Shown piece by piece: positions 53,295 to 63,686 of a stretch of 64,000 bases of DNA. The stretch lies in assembly GCF_947499215.1 (NCBI RefSeq), contig NZ_CANMNI010000002.1, positions 1,178,001 through 1,242,000 on the forward strand, written 5' to 3'. The stretch comes from an uncultured Pontibacter sp. Its GTDB lineage: Bacteria; Bacteroidota; Bacteroidia; Cytophagales; Hymenobacteraceae. Each line of letters starts with the position of its first letter. Within the stretch, counting starts at the first letter, position 1. The notes under the pieces were generated by a model, which saw only the letters and a program-made list of their open reading frames with translations, had not been told where the DNA came from and ran no database searches. A program made the position numbers and the translations under genes.

Positions 53295-55601
53295 TTAGAA
53301 AGCATCTAAGTCGATCGGGGCAGGTACTTGGTAGAACTCATCCTGCTGCAGGGAGTCTACCGACATGCCGTTGTTGTACTTAGAACAATCTAATTCTACC
53401 GATAAAGGCGTAGAAGGTTTAGGGAATGGGTCCTTGGATACTTCCAGCGTCTTGTCAGCATAAACTTTCTGCATGAAGTTTCCATAGATCGGCATGGCCA
53501 GTTTGTTACCCTGCCCCAGAGCAATGGTACGGAAGTGGATAGAACGGTCGTCACCGCCAACCCAAGCACCGGCTACCAAATCAGGGGTTATACCCATGAA
53601 CCAAGCATCAGAGTAGTTCTGGGTTGTACCTGTCTTGCCGCCTATTTCATTCTTGAGGCCATTGCGGTGGCGCAGACCGTAGTAGGCGGTTCCTCCCGGC
53701 TCAGCGGCGGCTTTCAGCATGTGCACCATCATATAGGCAGTCTCTTCGCTCAAGGCATCAACTGTCTTCGGCACAAACTCTTGCAACACGTTGCCATGCT
53801 TGTCTTCAATGCGCGTAATGAAATTCGGCTCGGTCCAAGTACCGTTGTTTACAAAAGTACCATAGGCGCCTACCATGTCGTAAAGCGTTACGTCATTCAC
53901 ACCCAAGGCAAGCGAAGGGTTCGCCTCAAGCGGTGTGGTTATACCCATACGCTTGGCCGTTCTCACCAGCGTTTCAGCTCCTAGTTTGTTCACCAAGAAG
54001 GCAGAGATCGAGTTAACAGACTCCGCCAAGGCTTTGCGCAGCGTGAATTTCTCGCCAGAGAACTTGTTGTCAGCATTGTTAGGGCACCACATGGTGCCAT
54101 CGCCCAAAGGTATACAGGTCTGCGTGTCGATTACTTCGTAGCAAGGGTAGTAGCCATTTTCGATAGCGGCCGTGTACAGGAATGGCTTAAACGTAGAGCC
54201 CGGCTGACGAGCGCCCTGTTTCACATGGTCATACTTGAAGTGCTTGTAATTGATGCCACCTACCCAAGCCTTGATGTGGCCTGTTTGAGGCTCCATCGCC
54301 AAGAAGCCTGTTTGCAGGTAGTGTTTATAATGCTTCAATGAGTCGAGTGGGCTCATCTCTACTTCCTTCTCACCATCATAAGTAAAGATGGTCATCGGGA
54401 TCTTTTTGTTCAGGTAATAGTTAATGGAGTCCTGATTGCCTTGAAATTGCCTGTTAAGATTGCGATAGCGGTCAGTGCGCCTAATGGCAGTTTGCAGGTA
54501 GTTCGGGATTTCCTTGCCCTGACGGTCGATCCACGGGTTACGGCCTTTCCAGTGCGAGAAGAACTCTTTCTGGCGGTCTTTCATATGCTCTTCCACGGCC
54601 TCCTCCGCATAGCGCTGCATGCGTGAGTCGATGGTAGTATAGATCTTCAGACCATCGGCATACAGGTCATAGCCATTCTCGCGGCACCACTTCAGCAAAT
54701 ACTTGCTGGCTTCGGTGCGGAAGTATGGGGCAAGTCCGATGTTCTGGTTCTCGACGCGGTAATTCAACTTAATGTCAGTTTCTTTCAGGCCATCGTACTC
54801 AGCCTGCGTCATGAAGCCGTATTTCACCATCTGCGAAAGCACCACGTTGCGACGGCGCTTCGAATTCTCCGGGTTGAAGCGTGGGCTGTAGAAGTTCGGG
54901 TTCTTGAACAGACCCACCAGTACAGCTGATTCCTGTACTTCCAGATCGTTGGCATCCTTGCCAAAGAAAGTCTTGGCAGCAGACTGCAGACCGAAGGCAT
55001 TGCTGCCAAACTCAAACACATTGAGGTACATGGTCATGATTTCCTGCTTGGTATAGGACTGCTCCAGCTTCACGGCCATGATCCACTCTTTGGTCTTGTG
55101 TATCAGCGTGCGGAAACCCGGCTTATCATTGAGATAACCACCATTTAACTCTTCGCCACGGGTACGGAACAGGTTTTTAGCCAGCTGCTGTGTAATAGTA
55201 CTACCCCCACCTTTGGAGCTACCGATCATAAGAGAGCCAGCCACACGTGCCATGGCCTCAGGGTCTATACCAGAGTGCTCCTCAAAGCGGATATCCTCTG
55301 TTGCCATGAGGGCATGCACAAAGTTTTCTGGCAGATCCGTGAAGTCTATTGGCGTGCGGTTTTCGCGGAAATACTTGCCCAGTTCCTTGTTGTCGGCTGA
55401 GTAGAGCACAGAGGATAGGGCGCTCTTTGGATTTTCGAGTGAGCGCATGTTCGGCAGCTCCCCGAACAGGTTCAGGAAGTTAACGCTAACGGCGTATATG
55501 TATAGGATGAACACAGCTAGGCCGCTCAGGAAGAGGAGCCAGAGTGTGGAAATGATCTTCGGGAATACCGTTTTTGGTTTTGGGCGCGTGGTTGTTGCCA
55601 T
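53295..55601 (-). CDS. Bifunctional penicillin-binding protein 1A
   Basis: 768 residues. One N-terminal membrane segment. Glycosyltransferase 51 motifs: ATEDIRFEEHSGID and GGSTITQQLAKNLF. Transpeptidase motifs: QPGSTFKPFLYTAA (active Ser), ESVNSISAF and GGKTGTTQNYSDAW. It makes and cross-links peptidoglycan in the periplasm. It is one base behind sprE and 12 bases before uvrC, so all three are one unit. Confidence 0.95.
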   Translation of the reverse strand: MATTTRPKPKTVFPKIISTLWLLFLSGLAVFILYIYAVSVNFLNLFGELPNMRSLENPKSALSSVLYSADNKELGKYFRENRTPIDFTDLPENFVHALMATEDIRFEEHSGIDPEAMARVAGSLMIGSSKGGGSTITQQLAKNLFRTRGEELNGGYLNDKPGFRTLIHKTKEWIMAVKLEQSYTKQEIMTMYLNVFEFGSNAFGLQSAAKTFFGKDANDLEVQESAVLVGLFKNPNFYSPRFNPENSKRRRNVVLSQMVKYGFMTQAEYDGLKETDIKLNYRVENQNIGLAPYFRTEASKYLLKWCRENGYDLYADGLKIYTTIDSRMQRYAEEAVEEHMKDRQKEFFSHWKGRNPWIDRQGKEIPNYLQTAIRRTDRYRNLNRQFQGNQDSINYYLNKKIPMTIFTYDGEKEVEMSPLDSLKHYKHYLQTGFLAMEPQTGHIKAWVGGINYKHFKYDHVKQGARQPGSTFKPFLYTAAIENGYYPCYEVIDTQTCIPLGDGTMWCPNNADNKFSGEKFTLRKALAESVNSISAFLVNKLGAETLVRTAKRMGITTPLEANPSLALGVNDVTLYDMVGAYGTFVNNGTWTEPNFITRIEDKHGNVLQEFVPKTVDALSEETAYMMVHMLKAAAEPGGTAYYGLRHRNGLKNEIGGKTGTTQNYSDAWFMGITPDLVAGAWVGGDDRSIHFRTIALGQGNKLAMPIYGNFMQKVYADKTLEVSKDPFPKPSTPLSVELDCSKYNNGMSVDSLQQDEFYQVPAPIDLDAF

Positions 55602-55602
55602 G

Positions 55603-58482
55603 TTAATTATTCGTTCTGAAGTAATTCAGATATTCTTCTACATCCTTCTTCTGAAGCAACTTCTGCCAGTTGTCGGATGATATTGCAAAGGTAAGGAATT
55701 CTACGCCTCGGATTCTGCCAATTGGAGATTGTGGCGCTTTTTGTTTTATGTTATAAGCCTGTGCCTCTTTCATATTCGGGAATGCCCGCAGCAGCAGAAT
55801 TCCCCTGTTGCCATCGAATGGCTGCTCTTCTAAAGTAAGTGACTGGTTGCGGAAGTAGGTGTTGTTATACTTCTCGAATTTTGCAACGATGTCCTTAAAA
55901 GCAGCATTCTCATTCGGGTAGATCATAACAAAGTAATAAGCCGAGTCGGGTGCATTGGTATAGGCCATTGGATCGGTGGCTGGGCTCGGTAACTCAGGGT
56001 CTACAGCTGGGGCTGCCTGCGCTGTGGTATCCGGAGCCAAGGTCGTGCCAGAACTGATAGCCGATGTGGTGTCTGGGGTAGTGCCAACTGTTGGCTCAGG
56101 CACGGTATTGGCCGCAGGGCGTTGTGGGTTTCGCCCATTTAGAGCGGCATTGCGTTCTCTTGCTCTTGCCAGCGCAATGTTACTATTCACGCGCTGTTCT
56201 GGTGAGCGCTCGTCCACCAGCTGGGCGGTAGGGGGCGCCGGAACATCCTCGCGGAGCTGTTGCTTGCTTTCGAGCTCCTTATAACTGGCCAACAGCTGGT
56301 CGGCACGAGGTGTAAGTGGGCTCGAGGGGTACTGTTGCTTGAATTGCAGTAACTGTTCGCGGAGTAGCTGCGGTTTTTCGGAGCGAGCCGTGATCATCAC
56401 ACGCAAAAAGGCCACTTTATCAGGTATGTCGTTGAGCGGGTACATCCTGTTCAGGTCTGTTAATAGAGCGGTTGCCTGCTGGTATTCCCCTTGACCATAT
56501 TGTGCAAAAGCCGAGTCATACAGCGCGTGCGCTTTGATGTTGTCGAGGGCGTTCTGGCTCATGTAGTTCGGGTCATCCACCAATTTGGCGTAGATGGTAT
56601 TCGGGTACTGCTGCTTTATCTTATTATAGTAGGCGGTTTTCTGCTCACTGCCCGCACGGCTGTAGATCAGGTATAGGCTATAATGCGCCTCGGCCGCATA
56701 CTCAGAGTGCGGGAAGCGCTGCAGGAACTGCTCGTAGGTGGCGGTGGCTTCTTCCTGAGAGTTTAGTTTCTGTGCATAGATGTTGCCCAAGCGGAACATC
56801 GCATCTTCCACCATCTTCTCGGATTGCTGTATGGCCAGTGTAGTGGTAGGAATGTTCTGCAAGTAAGTATCCACCTGTGTTTGTAGGCGAGCGCTGCGGC
56901 TTTCTTCAGTTTCACCAGCTTCTTCGGTTGGCTGTTCTGCAACTACGGTTTCTTCCTGTCCCCCGCCTGTTTCGCCTCGGCTCAGGAGGCGCCAGTTGTC
57001 CTGCAGCGGACGGTCACCCCAGCGGCGCTGGAACTCAGAGCGGGCTGTCGCCATTGCGGCGGGGTTGTCAAAATAGAAAACACCCGTGTTGCCTCCGTTT
57101 CCGCCTATAGTAGTGGTGTTGTTTCGTCCGCCCACGCTAACGGCTGCCTGTTGTTCTTGTGAGCGTCGGGCGCTGCGCTGTTTTTCCTGCTCTAGTTGAC
57201 GAGCCTGCTCCTGCTGACGCATCTCCTCTTCCACTTGCACAAGGTTCTGCACAAAGGCCAAACGCTCTCCCTCGCTCATACGCGCCAGTTGCTGCAGGCT
57301 GTCCTGTGTCTGTATCGTATTGAACTGTTTGGCGAAGTCAGTGAGAATGTTGCGGCGCTCGAGCACCTGCTCATACTCCATGGCCTGCTGCGGGTATACC
57401 TGCACGGCACTGTCGTAATAGGCCTGCGCCAGATCGTACTTGTTCAGGTTCTCGAAATAGACCTCACCGGCCAACAGGTAGGTATAGGCTTTCTGGTTTG
57501 GAAGTGAGCCCGGCGTTTTGAGGGAAGCTTCAATGTTCTGCAGCGCTTTGTCGAAATGCTGCTGGCGGCGCTCGAACACGGCCATCTCGTAATAGATCTT
57601 GTCGCGGTACTCCGTGTTCTTCTCGTCGCGGAGCATTTTCTGATAATAGCCCGCTATGCGGTTCAGGTCCTGTGCGTCATCCAGTTCTGATACCTGACCA
57701 AGGTATAGCCTGCTGAAAAAACCAAGATCGTAAGGTGGATTGCGTTTCAGGATGCGGCTATACTGTTGATAGGCTTCTTTGCTTTGTCCGCGGTCCTGAT
57801 ACAGGCGTGCCAGCGAGAAACGCACACGCGATTGATTGTCTTTCTCAGTAAAGTTGGGCAGCGACAGTTCCAAGTTCTCCATAACGGCAGCGGTATCGCC
57901 CTGCATCAGGTGGTACTGGGCGCGGGCAAGGTATAGCTCGCGGGCATTGTCGCGGTTCAGGCGCTCCTTGCGCAGAAACTCTGACACCTGCCAAGCATTG
58001 TCCGTCTCGCCGAGTTTCATAAAAGAGCGCATCAGCCACACCAGCGCCTCATGTTTCACGTGGCGGTCTTTGCCGGTGGAGTTCACATAGCGGAAGGTCT
58101 GTGCCGCCTCCGGGAAGTTAAGCTCATAGAAGCGCACCTTGCCGATGAGCAAATAACTATCATCAATCCACTTGCTGTTGGCGTGGTACTGTATCGGGAA
58201 GGAGGCCTTTTTGATCACATCCTCCAGATCTGCGGCGTGTGCCTTATAGGTAGTGGAGTCGATGGGCGGAAATATGGGCAGCGGCCGGTTGAAGTCATAC
58301 ACGGTCTGGTCCTGTACGCTCTTCTCGATGGCGTCGAGTTTCTCTTTGGCTAGGAAATAGCCGTTATAGCGGGCCGTCGTGTTATGATAAGCCTTGCTGA
58401 GCGGATTGTTACGTTCAGCGGAACAGCCTGCCAATACGAGACAGACCAACACGAGGAGTATATAAAGCGAGTTTTTGCTCAA
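55603..58482 (-). CDS. sprE: SprE/PorW-type type IX secretion lipoprotein
   Basis: 959 residues. Lipobox LAGC (Cys 19), then NPLSKAYHNTTARYNGYFLAKEKL and many tetratricopeptide repeats (about 75-400 and 570-730), with a Gln/Arg/Glu-rich linker between them and a Pro/Thr-rich linker near 790-840. This is the layout of SprE (Flavobacterium) and PorW (Porphyromonas), a lipoprotein needed for type IX secretion. The gene is first in a unit with pbp1A, 1 base apart, and uvrC. Confidence 0.9.
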   Translation of the reverse strand: MSKNSLYILLVLVCLVLAGCSAERNNPLSKAYHNTTARYNGYFLAKEKLDAIEKSVQDQTVYDFNRPLPIFPPIDSTTYKAHAADLEDVIKKASFPIQYHANSKWIDDSYLLIGKVRFYELNFPEAAQTFRYVNSTGKDRHVKHEALVWLMRSFMKLGETDNAWQVSEFLRKERLNRDNARELYLARAQYHLMQGDTAAVMENLELSLPNFTEKDNQSRVRFSLARLYQDRGQSKEAYQQYSRILKRNPPYDLGFFSRLYLGQVSELDDAQDLNRIAGYYQKMLRDEKNTEYRDKIYYEMAVFERRQQHFDKALQNIEASLKTPGSLPNQKAYTYLLAGEVYFENLNKYDLAQAYYDSAVQVYPQQAMEYEQVLERRNILTDFAKQFNTIQTQDSLQQLARMSEGERLAFVQNLVQVEEEMRQQEQARQLEQEKQRSARRSQEQQAAVSVGGRNNTTTIGGNGGNTGVFYFDNPAAMATARSEFQRRWGDRPLQDNWRLLSRGETGGGQEETVVAEQPTEEAGETEESRSARLQTQVDTYLQNIPTTTLAIQQSEKMVEDAMFRLGNIYAQKLNSQEEATATYEQFLQRFPHSEYAAEAHYSLYLIYSRAGSEQKTAYYNKIKQQYPNTIYAKLVDDPNYMSQNALDNIKAHALYDSAFAQYGQGEYQQATALLTDLNRMYPLNDIPDKVAFLRVMITARSEKPQLLREQLLQFKQQYPSSPLTPRADQLLASYKELESKQQLREDVPAPPTAQLVDERSPEQRVNSNIALARARERNAALNGRNPQRPAANTVPEPTVGTTPDTTSAISSGTTLAPDTTAQAAPAVDPELPSPATDPMAYTNAPDSAYYFVMIYPNENAAFKDIVAKFEKYNNTYFRNQSLTLEEQPFDGNRGILLLRAFPNMKEAQAYNIKQKAPQSPIGRIRGVEFLTFAISSDNWQKLLQKKDVEEYLNYFRTNN

Positions 58483-58795
58483 AATATCGATAATGTGCAG
58501 CGTGAGTTCGGCAACCCTATCACTTATTTATAACGCCGCGCCTATACCTGAAAGTATTCGGGCTATACAAGGATGAGAGGTTCTAAGCCATTTACAAAAA
58601 TACAATAATATGCCAATTATGTAAGGGCCTGTGAAGAAAGCCTGAAGCTCGCTATTGAACTATAGAAAACCGGAAATGGTTTCAGGCGGAAAATGCCATT
58701 AGTGAGGCCATAAAATTTGGCTAAATGAGAGGGTGTTGCAGGTAAGCCCATGAAAAAAGCGTAATTTTGCAAATCCTTGAAAAACAAAACGGAGC
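58483..58795. other. Divergent intergenic region between sprE and the atp operon
   Basis: 313 bases without a gene. Minus strand TATTTTTG (58602-58595) matches TAnnTTTG but is 113 bases from sprE; plus strand TAATTTTG (58762-58769) is 27 bases from atpZ. Confidence 0.5.
58762..58769 (+). promoter_or_regulatory. Possible -7 box of the ATP synthase operon
   Basis: TAATTTTG, exact TAnnTTTG. A TTG lies 23 bases upstream (58736-58738), more than the usual 19. Confidence 0.4.
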
Positions 58796-59029
58796 ATGTC
58801 ACAGCCAGATGAACAAAAGCAAAAGCGCGAGGATTCTTTTAAGGGCTATCTGAAGTACTCAGGTCTGGCCTTCCAGATGATCGGGGCGATGGTGCTGGCC
58901 GCTTGGGCCGGGTCGAAGCTGGACGAGAGCATGGGTAATAGGAATCCGTGGATGACGATCGTGCTGCTGGTAGTGGCCGTGGTGGCGTCGATGGTGTTGG
59001 TAATCGTATCTTTAAATAAAAAGCAGTAA
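58796..59029 (+). CDS. atpZ: AtpZ/AtpI family F0 assembly protein
   Basis: 77 residues. Two membrane segments (LAFQMIGAMVLAAWAGSKL and WMTIVLLVVAVVASMVLVI). The pattern with SGLAFQM and W-G-x-x-L-D is the AtpZ family, thought to form ion channels or aid F0 assembly with AtpI. First gene of the atp operon. Confidence 0.88.
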   Translation: MSQPDEQKQKREDSFKGYLKYSGLAFQMIGAMVLAAWAGSKLDESMGNRNPWMTIVLLVVAVVASMVLVIVSLNKKQ

Positions 59030-59032
59030 TAA

Positions 59033-59416
59033 GTGAAGTTTTTCAGAAACCTCCTCATTTTTACGGGTATTGTGAGCATCGGCATCGGCTTGCTCTCCCA
59101 TTTTACCGGCACAGCGCTGGTGCATTCCCTTGTCTGGTATATCCTGATTTTTTTTGTACTGGTCACAGCGCTTGCGTATTACGTGTCGCGGCTGGGTGTA
59201 AGCTATGACCCGGATAACTTCCAGTTGTACTACTTCGGCTCAATGGGCTTCCGGATGATTCTGAGCATAGCCGTAATCTTTATTTACGTGTTCATGTACT
59301 CTGAGAACGAGCTACAGTTCGTTTTCAACTTCTTTGCATTATATTTTCTATTTACCGGGTTTGAAATCTACAGCTTAATAACTAACTTCGCACCGCAATT
59401 GAAAAAGCAAAACTAG
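59033..59416 (+). CDS. Small membrane protein between atpZ and atpB (AtpI-like position)
   Basis: 127 residues from a GTG at 59033, three bases after atpZ. Four membrane segments (about 5-22, 29-48, 69-89, 96-116) and a Lys-rich end. No family is recognised with certainty; the position and four segments suggest an AtpI-like role in c-ring assembly. This is inference from location. Confidence 0.75.
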   Translation: MKFFRNLLIFTGIVSIGIGLLSHFTGTALVHSLVWYILIFFVLVTALAYYVSRLGVSYDPDNFQLYYFGSMGFRMILSIAVIFIYVFMYSENELQFVFNFFALYFLFTGFEIYSLITNFAPQLKKQN

Positions 59417-59460
59417 AAATAGCTTTTGCAGATTTTAACTTTGCTTCTAAATCTCTCTTA

Positions 59461-60498
59461 ATGAAGAAGTTATTTATTTTACTGTTTTCCTTCCTGACGA
59501 TCACTGCTTATGCAGAGGCTCCGGTTGAAGGCGGCGAGTTCAAGCCAGGCGATATGATTACCCATCACATCGCGGATGATTACAACTGGCATTTTGCCGA
59601 TGGTGTAACGCTTTACCTTCCTGTTATCCTGATTGATAACGGTCAGCCACAGGTGTTTTCATCGAGTAACTTCTATGACGAGAACCACGAACTGGTGCCT
59701 TACAATGGCTACATGGTGAGCCATGGTCATATCTACCGCGCTGATGCCAATGGCCAGCCGGCGGCAGACCAGTCTTCTCTGATTGATATCTCTATTACTA
59801 AAAACGTGGCTTCTCTTTTCCTTAGTGTTGCCTTGTTGTTTGCAGTGTTCTTCACGATCGCCGGAAGCTACAAGACAAACCAAGGCAAGGCCCCAAGAGG
59901 CATCCAGTCTTTCTTTGAGCCAATCATCATCTTCATTCGTGATGAAATCGCTAAAGCGAACATCGGTCCGAAGTACGAGCGCTACATGCCATACCTGCTG
60001 ACGGTGTTCTTCTTTATCTGGTTCAACAACCTGCTCGGTTTGATGCCGGGTGGTGCTAACTTGACAGGTAATATCGCGGTAACGCTGGTGCTGGCTACCC
60101 TGACGCTCTTGATTACCGTGTTTAGCGGCAACAAGGGCTACTGGAAGCACATCTTCGCTACACCAGGCGTGCCGGTATGGCTGGCTCCGATCATGATCCC
60201 GGTTGAATTGATCGGTATCATCACCAAGCCATTCTCCCTGATGGTTCGTCTTTTCGCCAACATCACGGCGGGTCACATTATCATCTTGTCTTTGTTTAGC
60301 TTGATCTTTATTTTCCAGAGCATTGCAGTAGGTCCTTTGAGCGTGGCGTTCGCTACTTTCATGAACTTCCTCGAATTGTTCGTGGCATTACTTCAAGCTT
60401 ATATCTTCACGCTACTGTCAGCGATGTACTTCGGTGGCGCGGTGGAAGAGCACGATCACGTGGGCGATCATGGTCACGGAGACGGTACGCATCATTAA
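59461..60498 (+). CDS. atpB: ATP synthase F0 subunit a
   Basis: 345 residues. N-terminal signal peptide (MKKLFILLFSFLTITAYAEA) and a long periplasmic part before the membrane segments, as in other Bacteroidota. LMVRLFANITAGHIII has the essential Arg that faces the c-ring. The last 17 residues, EEHDHVGDHGHGDGTHH, are rich in His. Forms the proton half-channels of ATP synthase. Confidence 0.95.
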   Translation: MKKLFILLFSFLTITAYAEAPVEGGEFKPGDMITHHIADDYNWHFADGVTLYLPVILIDNGQPQVFSSSNFYDENHELVPYNGYMVSHGHIYRADANGQPAADQSSLIDISITKNVASLFLSVALLFAVFFTIAGSYKTNQGKAPRGIQSFFEPIIIFIRDEIAKANIGPKYERYMPYLLTVFFFIWFNNLLGLMPGGANLTGNIAVTLVLATLTLLITVFSGNKGYWKHIFATPGVPVWLAPIMIPVELIGIITKPFSLMVRLFANITAGHIIILSLFSLIFIFQSIAVGPLSVAFATFMNFLELFVALLQAYIFTLLSAMYFGGAVEEHDHVGDHGHGDGTHH

Positions 60499-60517
60499 TC
60501 TGTTTTCTTTTTTTTAA

Positions 60518-60799
<282 letters not shown>

Positions 60800-60813
60800 T
60801 AACCTTTGTATTG

Positions 60814-60850
60814 GTCTCTCGTCCGGACGCATGGTCCGGACGGAGAGATC
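60814..60850 (+). other. Stem-loop between atpE and atpF
   Basis: GTCCGGAC / GTCCGGAC (8 bases, 5-base loop GCATG) with a lower stem TCTCTC / GAGAGA separated by one unpaired G. There is no long T run, so it may be a processing or protecting hairpin, not a full terminator. Confidence 0.75.
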
Positions 60851-60932
60851 AAACCTTAGTTAAATAGTTAAGAGCAATGCCGGAGAAAAACCGGTGAACT
60901 GATTAGAACCTAATTATTCAAATTCATACACA

Positions 60933-61427
60933 ATGGAATTAGTAACCCCAGGTATAGGTTTAATTTTCTGGCAGACGGTGACCTTCGTCATCGTGCTGTT
61001 CCTGCTTTCTAAGTTCGCTTGGAAGCCTATCATGACTGCACTGCATGAGCGTGAGGCTTCTATTGAGAATGCATTGAGCGCTGCTGAGAAAGCAAAGCTT
61101 GAGATGCAGGGCCTGAAGGCTGAGAACGAAAAACTACTGGCTGAAGCCCGTATGGAGCGTGACAAGATTTTGAAGGAAGCTTCAGACGCTGGAAACGCCC
61201 TGATCGAGACTGCTAAGCAAAAGGCAAACGAAGAAGGCGGCCGCATGATCGCACAGGCGCGTGAGTCTATCGAGAATGAGAAGCGTGCCGCTATCACGGA
61301 AGTGAAGAATATGGCTGCTGCTCTTTCTGTGGATATCGCTGAGCGTATCCTGCGCAAAGAACTTAGCAATCCGCAGGCACAGCAGGAGCTAGCCAAGGAC
61401 TATATCAACGAAGTAACGCTTAACTAA
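60933..61427 (+). CDS. atpF: ATP synthase F0 subunit b
   Basis: 164 residues. One N-terminal membrane segment (GLIFWQTVTFVIVLFLL), then FAWKPIMTALHEREASIENAL and a long coiled coil rich in Ala, Glu and Lys. It is the outer stalk that holds F1. RILRKEL near the end contacts subunit delta in relatives. Confidence 0.95.
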   Translation: MELVTPGIGLIFWQTVTFVIVLFLLSKFAWKPIMTALHEREASIENALSAAEKAKLEMQGLKAENEKLLAEARMERDKILKEASDAGNALIETAKQKANEEGGRMIAQARESIENEKRAAITEVKNMAAALSVDIAERILRKELSNPQAQQELAKDYINEVTLN

Positions 61428-61476
61428 TCGTATCACATAGTCGGACCATTTAGTGGTGCGACCATAATAAAGCAAT

Positions 61477-62034
61477 ATGTCAGAAATAAGAGTTGCTTCC
61501 AGATACGCAAAGTCACTGATTGAACTGGCACAGGAGAGAGGTGTTTTGGAGCAGGTGAAGGCGGACATGGATTTGTTTGCAAAAACGCTGGACCAGAACA
61601 GGGACCTAAGACTCCTGTTTCGCAATCCAGTTGTGAAGTCAGACAAGAAACTGGCCGTAATCAACGCACTGTTCAAAGGCAAGGTAAACGACCTTACCTT
61701 GGCTTTCTTTGGCATTGTGGCCCGTAAAGGCCGTGAGTCGGTACTGGAGTTTATCGCACCGGAGTTCGTGAAACAGTACAACGTGTACGAAGGCATTACA
61801 ACTGCCAGCGTAACCACGGCAGTGCCATTGACAGAAGAACTACGCAATGAGCTTGGTCAGCGACTGGTAACCCAGACTGGTCAGCGTGTGGAGTTAGAAG
61901 AGAAAATTGACCCGTCACTTATCGGAGGTTTCGTACTCCGCGTTGGCGATCAGCAAATAGACAGCTCTGTGAAGTATAACCTGAACAAGCTGAGAAATAA
62001 ATTTAAAGACAACCCCTATATCAATAAATTATAA
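61477..62034 (+). CDS. atpH: ATP synthase F1 subunit delta
   Basis: 185 residues. [20 protein letters not shown] at the N-terminus and [19 protein letters not shown] near the C-terminus are hallmarks. It links the b stalk to the alpha subunits. Two bases separate its stop codon from the atpA start. Confidence 0.95.
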   Translation: MSEIRVASRYAKSLIELAQERGVLEQVKADMDLFAKTLDQNRDLRLLFRNPVVKSDKKLAVINALFKGKVNDLTLAFFGIVARKGRESVLEFIAPEFVKQYNVYEGITTASVTTAVPLTEELRNELGQRLVTQTGQRVELEEKIDPSLIGGFVLRVGDQQIDSSVKYNLNKLRNKFKDNPYINKL

Positions 62035-62036
62035 TC

Positions 62037-63617
62037 ATGGCAGAAGTAAGACCTGACGAAGTATCAGCCATACTAAGAGAGCAGCTATCTGGCTTCCGTT
62101 CTGAGGCAGAACTGGAAGAAGTTGGTACAGTACTGCAAGTGGGTGACGGTGTCGCTCGTATCTATGGCCTTTCCAAAGCACAGTCTGGTGAGCTATTAGA
62201 GTTTGAGAACGGACTTCAGGCGCTTGTTCTGAACTTGGAAGAAGACAATGTAGGTGCCGTAATGCTTGGCGACTACAGCGAAATCAAAGAGGGTGCTACT
62301 GTAAGAAGAACCAACCGTATCGCCTCTGTGAAAGTTGGTGACGGCATCATTGGCCGTGTGGTAAACACACTGGGCCAACCGATCGACGGTAAAGGTCCTG
62401 TAGCTGGCGACCTGTACGAAATGCCATTGGAGCGTAAAGCACCAGGTGTGGTATTCCGTCAGCCGGTAAACGAGCCAATGCAGACTGGTATCAAGGCGAT
62501 TGACTCCATGATTCCAATCGGCCGTGGCCAGCGTGAGTTGATCATCGGTGACCGTCAGACAGGTAAGTCTGCCGTTGCGATTGACACAATCCTGAACCAG
62601 CGTGAGTTCTTTGAAAAAGGACAGCCTGTGTTCTGTATATATGTAGCCGTAGGTCAGAAAGCTTCAACTGTAGCACAGGTTGTGAAGTCCTTGACTGAAG
62701 GTGGTGCGATGGATTACACAGTAGTAGTTGCGGCTTCTGCTTCTGATCCAGCTCCAATGCAGTTCTTTGCTCCATTTACTGGTGCGGCTATTGGTGAGTT
62801 CTTCCGTGATACCGGCCGTCCTGCACTGGTTGTTTATGACGACCTTTCCAAGCAGGCCGTAGCTTACCGCGAAGTTTCTCTACTTCTTCGTCGTCCTCCA
62901 GGGCGTGAAGCTTATCCTGGTGACGTATTCTACCTGCACTCCCGTCTATTGGAGCGTGCCGCTAAGGTAAACGCATCTGATGAGATCGCTCGCAACATGA
63001 ACGACTTACCAGAGTCAATCCGTCACTTGGTAAAAGGTGGTGGTTCTTTGACAGCTCTTCCGATCATCGAGACGCAGGCTGGTGACGTTTCCGCTTATAT
63101 CCCAACGAACGTGATTTCGATCACGGATGGTCAGATCTTCTTGGAGACCAACCTATTCAACTCAGGTATCCGTCCTGCGATTAACGTAGGTATCTCTGTA
63201 TCGCGTGTGGGTGGTAACGCTCAGATCAAGGCGATGAAGAAAGTATCCGGTACGCTGAAGCTTGACCAAGCGCAGTTCCGTGAACTGGAAGCGTTTGCGA
63301 AATTCGGTTCTGACCTTGATGCTGCGACTAAGCTGACAATTGAGCGTGGCCGTCGTAACCTTGAGATCCTGAAGCAGCCACAGTTCTCCCCAGTGTCAGT
63401 TTCTGAGCAGGTAGCCATTATCTACTGTGCTACAAACGGTCTGTTGGACAACGTGCCTGTATCTGAAGTTAGAACTTTCGAGAAAGACTTCCTGCGCACC
63501 ATGCGTGCTCAGCACCAAGACACATTGAACGCGCTGTTGGCCGGTAAACTGGACGACGAGACGACAGGTGTTATCAAGCAGGTAGCCAGAGAGCTTTCTG
63601 CCCGTTACAAAAAGTAA
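62037..63617 (+). CDS. atpA: ATP synthase F1 subunit alpha
   Basis: 526 residues. Walker [15 protein letters not shown] near residue 170, GQRELIIG before it, and [16 protein letters not shown] with [20 protein letters not shown] after it. Alpha subunits carry the non-catalytic nucleotide sites. The strongly biased codons suggest high expression. Ends 69 bases before atpG, with a hairpin between. Confidence 0.97.
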   Translation: MAEVRPDEVSAILREQLSGFRSEAELEEVGTVLQVGDGVARIYGLSKAQSGELLEFENGLQALVLNLEEDNVGAVMLGDYSEIKEGATVRRTNRIASVKVGDGIIGRVVNTLGQPIDGKGPVAGDLYEMPLERKAPGVVFRQPVNEPMQTGIKAIDSMIPIGRGQRELIIGDRQTGKSAVAIDTILNQREFFEKGQPVFCIYVAVGQKASTVAQVVKSLTEGGAMDYTVVVAASASDPAPMQFFAPFTGAAIGEFFRDTGRPALVVYDDLSKQAVAYREVSLLLRRPPGREAYPGDVFYLHSRLLERAAKVNASDEIARNMNDLPESIRHLVKGGGSLTALPIIETQAGDVSAYIPTNVISITDGQIFLETNLFNSGIRPAINVGISVSRVGGNAQIKAMKKVSGTLKLDQAQFRELEAFAKFGSDLDAATKLTIERGRRNLEILKQPQFSPVSVSEQVAIIYCATNGLLDNVPVSEVRTFEKDFLRTMRAQHQDTLNALLAGKLDDETTGVIKQVARELSARYKK

Positions 63618-63629
63618 TATTTAGTTATG

Positions 63630-63664
63630 AGTTAGAGACTGCCGGCAAGAGGCGGTCTCTAACT
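63630..63664 (+). other. Stem-loop between atpA and atpG
   Basis: 14-base arms AGTTAGAGACTGCC / GGCGGTCTCTAACT with one G-T pair and a 7-base loop, followed by a short T run. It may act as a partial terminator or an mRNA end. Confidence 0.8.
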
Positions 63665-63686
63665 TTATGCTCATAACATATAAAAT

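Noticed and set aside
56877..57110. Small plus-strand frame in sprE
   Set aside because: Antisense to the linker region of sprE, low complexity, without a start context.
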